Source of the DNA: Lepiota brunneoincarnata | Lineage: Eukaryota; Basidiomycota; Agaricomycetes; Agaricales; Agaricaceae | Length of the DNA stretch: 64,000 bases | Direction: 5' to 3' | Assembly (NCBI GenBank): GCA_023014365.1 | Contig: JAEBUN010000028.1 | Span: 434,001 to 498,000, forward strand | Shown here: piece after piece, positions 23,907 through 34,164 of the stretch | Layout of the letters: the number at the start of each line of letters is the position of its first letter | Numbering within the stretch: the stretch's first letter is position 1 | Position numbers and translations under genes: made by a program | Notes under the pieces: model-generated | Database searches by the model: none | What the model was told of the DNA's origin: nothing | What the model saw: the letters and a program-made list of their open reading frames with translations, nothing else

Positions 23907-26900
23907 TTAAATGAGGCAGTGTGATTTATTTACGGTAGGGGTGGCGGCGAGAACGACGTGGTTTCTTTGTGGCTTTAAGAAAACAAATGACAGGCATATT
24001 TTCGTCATTTTGGTTGAGTCCTTTGAGTCATTTATACTCCATCAAGAATGCTACTGCATCTCCTTCATCTTCCGTTTTGGGAATAATTTGTCCATCCACA
24101 GTTTCAGGTCTGATTTCATTGGGTACCAATTTAAAATGGGACTTGGGTTCCCATGTATTTTCAGATTTGGGCCATCCGAGCCATTTGACTAGGTATTCAA
24201 GGCGGTTTCATCGTTTTCAGTGGTTTAATATGGCTTCGATTTCGTATACTTGTTCGCCTTTGATGGTGAGGGGTGGTGGTCGAACATAGTTGGGTCCATA
24301 CGTTTCAGTTTCAGTATACGGCATGAGGAGTTGGGCATGGAATACGGGGTGAATTTTCCAACGTTTGGGAAGTTTGAGTCGATATGAAACAGGGGGCAAA
24401 ACGTCAAGGATGCGGAATGGTCTGAGACGTTTGGGGGCCATTTTGCGTGTGACATATGGGGTATTTAGGTTCCGGGCGTTGAGCCAAACCATTTGATTTT
24501 CGTGGAACGGGGTAAACTTTGATTGACGTCAATTTTCCATATGTTTCATGGTGGTTTCATGTGCGGTTTTAGCGTTTCAGCGGTATAGATTGATTAATTC
24601 CATGCGGTTGTTGACGGTGGGGGATTTGGTTTCAAGGAGAACTGTGGGAAGTGCTTTTGGTTGTATTCCCATAATGATTTCGAACGGCGTTTGTTTTCGC
24701 AAGGCATGTGGTCTGCTGTTGTACGTGAATTCGAGGATAGGGAGAGCCTGTGACCAGTTTTCGGGGTGATGCGAACAGAAAATGGAGAGATATGCTTGGG
24801 TTTCCTGGTGTGAGTGTTCGGTTGCTCCATCTGCTTCGGGATGATAGGCTGTGGTCATTGTGGGGGTTATTTCGAGTCATTCTAACAGTTTCTGGAATGA
24901 CTGCATGGTAAAGCGTGGGTCTCGGTCGGATATGATACGTTCGGGTAGGCCATAATGTAAGTAAACTTTATTTAGAATGATGTCGGCTATGTCGTTGGCG
25001 GTTGCGGATTTGTTGGTAGGGGTGAGAATTACCCCCTTTGAGAGTCCATGGTCCACAATGGACAGAATCAAGTCAAAACCTGCGGAGGGAGGGAGGTCGG
25101 TAATGAGATCCATTGCAATCTGGGCAAATGGGCAGTTTGACTCAGGTGCAGGGATAGGGGTAAAGGCAGGCTTGGCAGGGTGGCGGTTAATTTTAAACTG
25201 TTGACAGTCAGCGCATCCTTTGACATAATCACGTGTGAAACTGGCCATACCGGGCCAGTAGAAATCACACTCCAATGCATGAAGGGTCATATCGATACCG
25301 GGGTGTCCTGCGGTGGGGGAATTATGATACTTCCATATGATATGTCGGCGGAGTTCAAGGTCTTCTGGTGGTACGGTCCTACCATCGTAGGTAACAATTA
25401 GACCTTTTGGGGTCTGCGTCACGGAATATTGGGAATCCGTCGGGGTGTAAGGGGTGGTCAAGAGGGTGGTAATTTGTTTGGTGGTATGTACGTCATAGGT
25501 ATTGTGGCAGTGGATGTCGTCACGTGTTTCTTGGTCGATGGTGTTAATAAATATAGCATCGGGCAACATGGTTATGGATTTGTTGTCCTCGTCTTCATCG
25601 GGGATGTGATCGGGACATCGGGAAAGAGCGTCGGCAGCAGGTATTTTTGTTCCAGGAACGTGTTCAATTTGGAGATTAAAGCGGGAGAGGAATTGATGCC
25701 AGCGGGCCTGGCGTCGGTTTATGTCCTGCGGTTTCTTCCAGTAAGTAAGGTTTTGGTGATTGGTATGAACTTTAACGGGGAAGGGTCCTCCTTCGAGATA
25801 ATGACGCCATTCTCCTAGGGCGTGAATAATAGCAAGTAGTTCGCGGTCGTGAATATCGTAATTTCATTCAGCGGGTGTGAGGGTTTTCGATAGAAAAGCC
25901 ACAGGATGACGTTGATTATTAATGTTGGTTTGATAAAGTATGGCTCCGGTTGCGTATTTCGAAGCGTCACATTCGATTTCAAACGGTTTTGATTGGTCGG
26001 GCATTGTAAGCACGGGTTGCTTTGAAAATTGAAGTTTCAAAGCATCAAACAAGTCTTGACATTCGTTGGTCCATTCGAATAGTCGTTTGGTCGACATAAG
26101 AGCGTTAAGGGGTTGGGCAATAGCAGAATATCCATGAATAAACTTCCGATAGAAGTTGCAGAATCCTATAAATTTACAGACGTCTTTAGTACATTTTGGT
26201 ATGGGCCATTGGGCAATTCCAGCTAGTTTGATGGGGTCCATTTTGATTTTATTGGGTGTGATGATCATACCGAGGTACTCCATGCGATCGCGGTAGAATT
26301 CGCATTTCTCGGTTTTGAGGTAGATGTCGTTCAAGGCCAAACACTTGAGAACTTCTTCCATAATGCAATCGTGTTCCTCCTGGGTACGAGCGAAGATGAG
26401 GATATCGTCCATATATACGACGATTCCTCCTTTGCAGATTGGGGACGCTAGGATGTCGTCCATGAATGCTTGAAAAGTCGCGGGGGAATTACACATTCCG
26501 AAGAACATGACGGTCGGTTCGAATAATCCAAGTGGGGTGTTAAACGCTCCTTTCCATTCGTCTCCTTTCTTGATATGAATGTTGTTATATCCGGCACGAA
26601 CATCAAGTTTGGAAAATATGCGGGCTCCTTTGAGTTTATCCATAATTTCGGTAACCATCGGGATTTGATACGCGTTTTTGACCGTATGCTTGTTGACATA
26701 GTGGTAATCTTGACAGGGGCAAAGTGAGCCATCCTTCTTATCAACGAAGAAGAACAGGGAGGCCATCGGGGATTTCGACGGACGGACGTAGCCTTTATGG
26801 AGGTTTTTGGATATGAACTCTTTCAAAGAATTGTCCTGGTTTGGGGAAAGTTTATAGGCTTTCATTGCGACAGGTTTGAATTCGGGTTTTAATTCGATAG

Positions 26901-27786
26901 CGTGGTCATAAGATCGTCAAGAAGGGAATCGTTCAGCAGCCTTTTTGCTGAAACGACTCAACCATCGGTGGAATCGGCGGGGGACTTTCATAGCAGGGTC
27001 GTCGACCTTTTTGTCTCCATGTTTAATTGCAAGTTCTGTAGCCTGACTAGTTTGGTTGATCTCGAGCTCGACATGAGCGAGTTCAGCGGGCGTACTAATG
27101 ATCTGACGCATCTCGGACTCTAGAGAGAACTCTTCGTAGTCCTCATCGAGGAGAGGTTCATAGATTGGTTCGTGCGGGGTATAGGAGAATTTTCCTTTGG
27201 GGTTGAATGCGTTTAGTCGGTCCATGGCGAGGGTAGCAATGTCGATTGGTCAGTTGTTGTACGTCAAGTACTCAGGGTGGTGGTTGCGCTTCTTTTCTTT
27301 TCTCCATTGGAACGTACGGCATTTCCAATCAATTTTCGGGTTGACTTTGTTAAGCCACAGGAAACCAAGAACCATTGGCTTCGATCCTGTTGCTGCGACG
27401 TAGGCGGTGATGGGAGTTAATTGACCATCAATTATCGTGTGGAAGGTAGAGTAATGGGTAATCATTCTGTTCAAGTTGTTTGATCCATCGAAATTGCGCA
27501 TACTGATTGCTTGGGGAAGTTCTTGCTTCCATAGACAGTGCTTGGTGACGAAGTCGTCTGATATGAAGTTTCCTTGAGCTCTGGAGTCAAGGAGGGCGAT
27601 AAGCGGGACGTCTTTTTGTTCTCTCAGGCTCTGCACCTTTAAAGGAAGATATATGGATTTATTGTTTGAAGTAGATGCGAGAGTTACAACATTACAAGAG
27701 AGAGGGGAACTGGGAGGGGCTGGCATCGAACAGAACCTCCGAATCAAAAATTTGCGAACGGTTGCATAGTCGGGTCTTTGGACCAA
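23907..27786 (-). pseudogene. pol of G2 copy 1: protease-RT-RNase H-integrase-chromodomain
   Basis: Frame -1 to gag and overlapping its end by about 40 nt. Protease region has LLDSRAQGNFI: the D-S/T-G triad reads DSR (GGA to AGA). RT with DYHYVNKHTVKNAY and catalytic YMDD (~26,410); RNase H CDASKYATGAILYQ (~25,960); integrase HHCC (CADCQQFK, ~25,205) and core residues MDLITDLP, ISDRDPRF and ADGATEHSHQE; chromodomain YEIEAILNH...LEYLVKWLGWP (~24,250-24,180). TGAs at several CGA sites (for example ~26,922, ~25,868, ~24,879, ~24,577). Integrase would insert new copies and the chromodomain would direct them to chromatin marks. Confidence 0.88.
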
Positions 27787-29357
27787 GTCTCGTAGACTTC
27801 AACGGCTTTGGTTTTGGGAATAGATTCGATAATGGAACGGATTTTAAGGGATGCATTTCGTATGTTGGTTGCTTTATCGATTTTGGGTTGTGGTCGGGCG
27901 ACATTGGGACAGATATGGGAGATATGACCAGGTTTAAAGCAGTGGAAGCATAAGCCTTTCTTGTAGGCACGTTTTTCTTCGGGTGTGAAGATGGCGTTGA
28001 TATCAATATCGTCATTGTGGGGGAAATGATCCGGTTGGTCTTCTTCAGCTTCTTCATGATCGGGGTGCGGATCACCAGGGATATTAAAAGAAGGGTAATA
28101 TTCGGGACCTTCATTAAGGTACGTGTTGTCAATCTCCATAGCGTTCGGATCACACGATGGGCAGAACTGATAGTGGTGATTTGGTCTGGTATAGGACAAT
28201 TGTTGTTGTGGTTTATGATACGGTTGTTGCGTATGACGGTAGTTATTGGCTGGGGCGGGGCGTGGACGGAATCCTGGACAGGGTCCAAGGATTGTGGAAG
28301 TGGTACACCAGTTATGGTCAATCTGGATGGCGTGGCGGTACCATTCGTTTATGGTGTTAGGCAGGTTCAGGTCAGTGAGAATTTTGTAAGCGAGGTTTCG
28401 ATTGATGACGTTTTGGAATTTCTCTATGAGGGCGCAATCTTCGCGGAGTCCTGAATGATGGATGAGAGTCTTAAACTCTGCGACGTTACGGGATCCTTGA
28501 CGGAGGGTGTTGAGATTGTGGAATGCCTGGGAGGGGACGTTGATGGGTGAGAATGCTTCGGTGAATTCTTCAATGAGTTCTTCATACGATCTGGGGGTGA
28601 ATACTCCCCAAGTTTGTTTGGACTGGAAATATTGGTTTTTCCAGTTGCTGGCTTCTCCGGATTTAAGCAGGGACAAGAAAAATACAATCTTCTTATCGTC
28701 GTCATAATAGATGTCGGTGTTACCATAGAGGTAGAGTGCTACGGAATTAATGAATTCTTGAAAGTTCTTGCAGTTGCCGTTGAACGGTGTCAGTTTCTCG
28801 AACGATAGTTCTTTGTAGCCGTTATGCTGTGGTTGTGGTGACGGTGGACGGGGTGGACCTTGTGGTGGTCGAGGCGGTCCTGGTGGGCCTTCAGGTGGTC
28901 CTGGCAGTGGGCGGTCTGCCAGCAGGTCTCCCATAGTTTTGGACATGGGTTCAGAGGGAGGGGAAGGTGGTGGGAAGGGTTGTAGGTTACGGGGGAGTTG
29001 GTATTGTCCGGGTTCGATCTGATGGATAGGAAAGCGTAAGGGACCTCCTGTGCTTGTGGTTGCTTCTAGCAGACCAAAAGGAAGTCGAGGCGGTTCGACG
29101 GGTGATGGTTCAGTAATCTGGGTGGCTACCTGAAGGGTGGTATCCACTGGTTTGGGTGGGGTTGCGTATACAGGTTGGTCAGACTCAGGAGAAGACAAAG
29201 GCATGCAAAAAGAAGGAGTAGGGTGAGGAGTAGATGGAATGGCATGTGGGGTAACAGACAGTTGAGAGGGTCCTGGAGATCCAGAACCAGTTTGGGAGAT
29301 ATGAGGGTTAGGATGGTCTGTCCTGGACTTGAAATAACTACCCGTGATGGGCAACAA
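27744..29357 (-). CDS. gag of G2 copy 1
   Basis: Open for 537 codons. Pro-rich N-terminal third (PPRPPQGPPRPPSPQP), then a retrotransposon-gag capsid region (FNGNCKNFQEFINSVALYLY ... FTEAFSPINVPSQAF), and one CCHC knuckle near residue 475 (CFHCFKPGHISHIC). Gag assembles the particle and packages RNA. ATG chosen because it follows the 5' LTR leader and the frame opens shortly before it. No stop inside, unlike pol in the same element. Confidence 0.85.
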   Translation of the reverse strand: MLPITGSYFKSRTDHPNPHISQTGSGSPGPSQLSVTPHAIPSTPHPTPSFCMPLSSPESDQPVYATPPKPVDTTLQVATQITEPSPVEPPRLPFGLLEATTSTGGPLRFPIHQIEPGQYQLPRNLQPFPPPSPPSEPMSKTMGDLLADRPLPGPPEGPPGPPRPPQGPPRPPSPQPQHNGYKELSFEKLTPFNGNCKNFQEFINSVALYLYGNTDIYYDDDKKIVFFLSLLKSGEASNWKNQYFQSKQTWGVFTPRSYEELIEEFTEAFSPINVPSQAFHNLNTLRQGSRNVAEFKTLIHHSGLREDCALIEKFQNVINRNLAYKILTDLNLPNTINEWYRHAIQIDHNWCTTSTILGPCPGFRPRPAPANNYRHTQQPYHKPQQQLSYTRPNHHYQFCPSCDPNAMEIDNTYLNEGPEYYPSFNIPGDPHPDHEEAEEDQPDHFPHNDDIDINAIFTPEEKRAYKKGLCFHCFKPGHISHICPNVARPQPKIDKATNIRNASLKIRSIIESIPKTKAVEVYETWSKDPTMQPFANF

Positions 29358-29623
29358 TGTCTTTTCCGGTAAAGAGAAACCTCCGAGAATTTAAGATCCA
29401 CTAAGACGTTCGACAAGACAAACGAGGAATCTGAGAACCTATAGAGATGCTGGGGTGCGAAGGTTCAGAAGAACAACAGCCGGAGTTCTTCGGGGTGAGG
29501 ACCGTGTCAGATGCTCAAATAGACGAGCGATGGTCCTCAACAGATTACGGTTCTGTCTAGACCTCACAGTTAACGGTACTGTGCAAACCAAGGAGGGCGA
29601 GAAGAGAGAAGAGAGGCAACGAG

Positions 29624-29796
29624 TAGCTTTGTCTTTTGTTACGCTGGTTAGGTGTCTGCAAGGCTCAATGCGATTAACGACAAGTTAACCGTTGAGTAGT
29701 GCGAGCAAGTCTAAGGCGATGCCAAAGAACAGGAATAAATACTGTGTATAATAAGACAAAGCTAAAGATCACAAGTAACACTTAGGTCTATATATA
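29624..29796 (-). promoter_or_regulatory. G2 copy 1 core promoter and self-primer pairing sites
   Basis: Minus-strand TATA (TATATATA, 29,789-29,796), then 25 nt downstream TAGCTTTGTCTT (29,764-29,753), the probable RNA 5' end. Just outside the LTR (29,635-29,624, one base offset) lies AAGACAAAGCTA, its perfect 12-nt complement. In Tf1/sushi elements the RNA 5' end folds back on such a site to prime reverse transcription in place of a tRNA. Confidence 0.75.
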
Positions 29797-29999
29797 CTAC
29801 TGAGGTGACTGGCATGTGATAAAGAAGAGAATCACATGCGAACAAGTGGAAATCACAGGCCAAGGGTAACTAACTATAGATGAGCGGTGACATGTGATAA
29901 GTAAATATAACTGGGTGTTGACAGCGGGCAGTGGCATGTGTTTAAGTAAAAATAGATGGAAAATATGTGGGCAGGTGTACTAAGAGGAAAATGGTAACA
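29637..29999 (-). repeat. 5' LTR of G2 copy 1
   Basis: 363 bp, TGTTACGCTGG to ATGGTAACA in plus-strand reading; holds the promoter and self-primer segment. Confidence 0.92.
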
Positions 30000-32612
30000 T
30001 AGTGCCACCAGATGCGAAAAGCTTCAAATATTGCCAGGAGTTCCTTGTCGTGGGTGTTATAATTAAGTTTGGCCATGTTAAAGGTGTGGGAATGGAATGC
30101 AACAGGGTGGACCTCACCATCATTGGTGATGATAGAGAGGATGGCCGCAAGGGCATAGTCAGAGGCATCGGTCTCAACAATGATCTGAGCATTGAGGGCC
30201 CAAGGAGTGAGGATGGGGGCAGATATGAATGCTTTTTTCAGGGAACTGAAGGCTTCATGACATTTGTCAGTGAAATTCCATTTTATGTCTTTGCAGGTGA
30301 GGTAAGTGAGCGGAACAACAATGTTGGAGTAACCATGAATGAAGCGACGATAGAAATTGGTGAAACCTAAGAAGGACTGGATGTCCTTGACTTTCTTGGG
30401 TTCCGGCCACTCCTGGATGGTCTTGACCTTAGATTGGTCCATTCAGAGACCATCAGGGGAAAGGATGTAGCTGAGGTATTCCACTGTGTCAGAGTGGAAC
30501 TGGCATTTGTTGGGGTGGGCATATAGACTGTGTTGTCAGAGCCGCTTGAGGACTTCCTTGACTTGGTCATGATGGATACTATGATTGTTGGAGTATATCA
30601 GAATGTCATCAAGATAGATAGTAATGCAGACGTCAAGCATGTCCTTGAATATATCATTCATGAACTGCTGGAAGGTGGTGGGGGCATTGGTGAGGCTGAA
30701 AGGCATAACCATCCATTCGAAAGAGCTGTAGCGGGTCCAAAAGGCAGTCTTCCATTTGTTGCCATCAGCAACGCAGACAAGATGGTAAGCATGATGGAGG
30801 TCAATTTTGGTATATATGCAGGCTTTGCAAGGGGAGTCTAAGAGGTCGGAGATGAGCGGAAGGGGGTAATGGTCCTTCTTGGTAATACAGTTGAGACCTC
30901 TAAAATCAACACATAAATGGAGGGAGCCATCCTTTTTCTTTATGAAGAGGACTGGGGCTCCATGAGGAGAAGTGGAGGGGCGAATGAAGCCAATAGATAA
31001 ATGTTCATCAATGAAATCATGTAGAGCTCCAAGCTCTGATTGTGAAAGGGAGTAAATGGTACTGACTGGAGGTTGACTACTGTCCTCAAGGTTAATCTGG
31101 AGGTTATAAGGGCAGTGTGGAGCGAGTGTGTCAGCACATGATTTACTGAAAACATCAGCAAACTTGTGGCATTCCTTGGGGATGGATGAGAGGTCAGCTG
31201 GGTCTTTGGAGACAGAAGAGGACACAGCCAATGTGGAGGCGGCAGAGAGATTGATTCGGAATTGTTGGGAACCAGGGAGCTTGGCAGCGCAGATAAAGGC
31301 AGGGGCATTTATCAGGGAGATGTGCAGTTTTGCGATGGGGACAGATTGGGACAAGGTCCCAGACAGGGGTGGTGAACCTAGGTCAGGAGTGTCAGGGGTG
31401 GCCATAGGCAGGGCTGATGTGGGTGTGATGCAGGTAGAGATGGAAGCAGGATTCTCAAGTAGGGATGGCCAGAAAGTGATACTGCCCAAAGCCCAGTCAA
31501 TCAATGGATTGTAGCGGGTAAGCCAGTTGTGTCCTAAGACCACAGAACAAGAAGAGTTGAGCCAGGTGACATAAGTGTCCAAGATAATAGATTCACCAGA
31601 GGGGAAAGATACAGGCAGTTGCGCAAGCTCCATAATGTAGGCATTTGAGGTCCCATCAAATAACCAAAGTTCAATAGCCAGGATGGATGAGGTTGGAATA
31701 ATATGAGAACAAACAAAAGATGAGTCCACAAAACAGTGAGTAGAACCGCTATCAACAAGAGCTTTGAAAGGAGAAAGAGAAGAGAAATCAGAACTAACTA
31801 TATTGTCCATTGTAGAAAGCAGGTCTGAAGCGGAGAGTATGGAAGCGGAAACAGAAGATAAAGAAGTAACTAAAGGAGAAGTTAATGTAATGTGAAAAGA
31901 GTTCGGGTTGGAAAGAGCAGACACATTGAGACAGAAACTCTCTGGAGCACAGCAGAGTTCAATGCGATCCTCAATCTGTGCAGAGGCCTGAGGACCACCA
32001 ACTATTTTTCTGAGCTTGGGAGAGCTGGCACATCTGTCTTGGGGAGCTGAGCCTGTTGGCCTTTAGCCTTGGCATCAGGGAATTTCTTCTTGTCGCAGTT
32101 GGCAGCCCTGTGATTGGGATCTGCACAGACAAGGCAGAGGTTATTGTTGAAATGTCATTGACATTCCTTGGGGGTTAATTTACCGTCCTTACCAAGTTTA
32201 CTAGTAAGGTCGGATTTGGGCAGGGCCAATTTCTGACCAGTGGATGGGTTGGGTGGAGTACCCTTGAAGTTGTTGTTGTTGGGGGTGCTGCCTTTGTTGT
32301 TACTATTGGCAGGCTTGGTGGCAGGTTGTGTGTTGGACAAGGTGGATGGGGATGGATTGCCTCCAGGTTTCCTAGAGGCAGTTGGGTCTGAAGCGGCTTT
32401 GGCAGGGGCCTTCTTGCGCTGGTGTTCCCAATAGCAGGCATCAATCTTCATCACTGCTGCCTGCATTTCGATGAAGGTGTCGGGTTCGCCATTGGGCCAA
32501 TTGGACAGGATGTCCTGGATGCGGTTGGGGAGGCCTTTGTAGTAGTGGTGACAAAATACTTTGTCACCCCAGCGGAGTTGGCCAGCTAGGCGGAGAAAGT
32601 TGATGTTGTGTT

Positions 32613-32981
32613 ATGAACAGTCCAGACCGGGAGGAACAAGAACTATTGTTCGACTTTACAAGATGGGTACAGGAGACTACAGACCAATTACGGGCACAAG
32701 AATACGAAGACGAGGAAGGGGAATATTACACCGCCATGCAGGACCTGGCGAGAGAAGCAGGAATGGAGATAACCTTGGAGGATATATTGGAATACCCCAA
32801 GGACGAGGAAGATAACCATGGATCAACCGACCCAACCTCCGATACGGATGGAAGCACTGAGAGAATGGAGAGCGAGAACGGAGAGGACTCCATGGAGATA
32901 CAATCGGGAGAAGAAGATTATGAGTCAGAGGAAAGCGATGGAACATCGCACAGCAGTAGCAAGAGTACTGACTCATTGTAA
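32613..32981 (+). CDS. acidic ORF inside the U3 part of the solo LTR
   Basis: 122 codons from an ATG four bases into the LTR, ending about 110 bp before the TATA box. N-terminal half looks helical and folded (RWVQETTDQLRAQEYEDEEG, then DLAREAGMEITLEDILEYP); the C-terminal half is a Glu/Asp/Ser-rich tail. The frame is open through the LTR start, so in a complete element it could also be the 3' end of a longer ORF running into the 3' LTR. No family recognised. It might be non-coding, but the biased, stop-free composition favours past coding. Confidence 0.45.
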   Translation: MNSPDREEQELLFDFTRWVQETTDQLRAQEYEDEEGEYYTAMQDLAREAGMEITLEDILEYPKDEEDNHGSTDPTSDTDGSTERMESENGEDSMEIQSGEEDYESEESDGTSHSSSKSTDSL

Positions 32982-33090
32982 TATAAATAACACTAGGATG
33001 CCATCAGCCAGGATGTGCATCATGGTCAGGACTGCGCACGACCAGTAGAACAGCCAAGTAACCTATAACGAGTATATAGCACCTCGTAGG

Positions 33091-33136
33091 TATATAAGGC
33101 CTGTACAAGTAGAGATTAAAGCTTCAAGCTTTAATC
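33091..33136 (+). promoter_or_regulatory. LTR TATA box followed by a 23-bp palindrome
   Basis: TATATAAG at 33,091 is followed at 33,114-33,136 by two 11-bp arms (GATTAAAGCTT / AAGCTTTAATC) around a single C. The position, about 16-40 bp past the TATA box, puts it at or just after the expected transcription start. Confidence 0.55.
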
Positions 33137-34164
33137 TTGTTAACAGCGGTCGTTTACCTCTCTGCCTTAACTTGGCGTCTTCCCTCGTTATCTCATTGAG
33201 CGCGATCCACTAAGCTCTATAAGGCCAACCGTCTCGGACACCTTGTAGAGTGATTGAAGGCCGTCTCCAGTTATCCTCAGATACAGAAGGAGCACGGATC
33301 ATAACATGTTGTAGATGGCAATCTTCTTGTTGTAGCGCATTCGGAGGGAGTCAAGCTGCTCAGCAGCTTCTCCGGTCAGATCCATGGGACCAAAATTGGT
33401 CTGCAGTTCTAGGGTGAACTGGTCCCAGTCCTTGATCCAGTTGTGCATTATTCCATGGTTGTCAGCCTTGTTGAGGCCAATTTTGAAGTGTTGCTGGGCC
33501 ACACCTGTAAGATACATCAATACAAAGTTGACCTTGGTGGCGGGGATAGCAAACTGGGCCGGGTTGATACAGAAATAGAGTCAACATTGGAAGAGGAAGG
33601 GTTTGAGTTCGGCAGGGTTGGAACCTGTAAAGATGTCAGGTTTGCAAGCTTTGGTATGGGGAGTTCGGGGAGGCTGTGGGGCTTGAGAGTTCCCACAGCT
33701 GTCCATTTGGTCAGCTATGCATTGGAAAACTTGGAGCAGGAGTCTATCATAGTTGTCCTGGTTGTTGCCAGGTGGGATGTTGTTGTTGTTGTTGCTATTG
33801 TCTGATGGTTTGTCGTTGCCTGGGGGCCTGTCCCCATTGTCAGGATAGTCATCGGGATCACCAGGGTTGCTGGGATCAGGATTGGGGTTGGGGCCATTGT
33901 CGGGGCTGTCAGGGGTCTGGAATAGTGAGGGTTGTATATCTTCGGAAAATTGGTCTGGAGTTGAGGGCATGACTGATTGTTGGTGAGAGTGAGAAACCCT
34001 TGGGGAGCCGGGTTGCAGTTCCTCAGAAGGAGGTTGTCAAGTTATGCATTTGCTACAGCGAGCAGCTGGAGTTACCAGAGTGTGAGTACAGGTAACTGTT
34101 CAAGAGACCATGGTTAGAAAAATTCAGAGTGTGGTGGACAGGAGGAGTTTGAGTCTGATAATAC

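Larger units (their letters stand above)
22356..29999 (-). mobile_element. full-length chromovirus G2, copy 1 (nested in old G1 RNase H)
   Basis: 7,644 bp between perfect duplications TAGTG (22,351-22,355 and 30,000-30,004). LTRs 22,356-22,722 and 29,637-29,999. Minus-strand order: gag, protease, RT, RNase H, integrase, chromodomain, third ORF, polypurine tract (AGAAGGGGG, ~22,727-22,735), 3' LTR. It keeps more CpG than copy 2 at 47,452. In-frame TGAs mark it as inactive on its own. Confidence 0.93.
20553..32001 (-). pseudogene. pol of old G1: protease-RT-RNase H-integrase-chromodomain
   Basis: Minus strand, interrupted at 30,004/22,356 by the nested G2 element. Protease DSGSTHCFVDSSF (~31,750); RT with FRGLNCITKKDHYPLP and the catalytic YLDD (~30,620); RNase H with ETDASDYALAAIL (~30,170); integrase zinc region ending CKSCVTC (~21,730) with catalytic-core MDFIKKLP (~21,630); C-terminal GVHPVFHVSMLEP and a chromodomain (~20,770-20,600, VIWLGYEDTEEESSWLP). 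The integrase motif expected to read SDRGS reads SNRSS (~21,450), so a catalytic Asp is lost. Several stops. This copy shows what the young G1 element has deleted. Confidence 0.88.
32609..33306 (+). mobile_element. 698-bp solo LTR (copia-like ends) with internal ORF
   Basis: Starts TGTTATGA and ends TCATAACA (perfect 8-bp inverted termini), flanked by the perfect duplication TGTTG (32,604-32,608 and 33,307-33,311) inside the old G1 gag. TATATAAG at 33,091-33,098 fits an LTR promoter reading plus. CpG content is high compared with its host, so it is much younger. TGTTATG...CATAACA ends are common in Ty1/copia LTRs, but the superfamily cannot be fixed without internal sequence. Confidence 0.88.
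32002..34111 (-). pseudogene. gag of old G1, interrupted
   Basis: Homologue of the intact gag at 58,674-60,080. Start codon at 34,111; Asp/Pro/Asn-rich segment (~33,900-33,780); capsid-like region with YLTGVAQQHFKIGL (~33,510); cut at 33,306/32,609 by a 698-bp solo LTR; resumes with LRLAGQLRWGD and a CCHC knuckle (CLVCADPNHRAANC, ~32,120). Ends with the same GAAAAATAG stop context as the young copy. Contains stops such as one near 33,580 and one at 32,155. Confidence 0.85.

Noticed and set aside
33681..33960. Runs of TTG/GTT resembling a trinucleotide array
   Set aside because: They code the poly-Asn/Asp stretch of old G1 gag on the minus strand.
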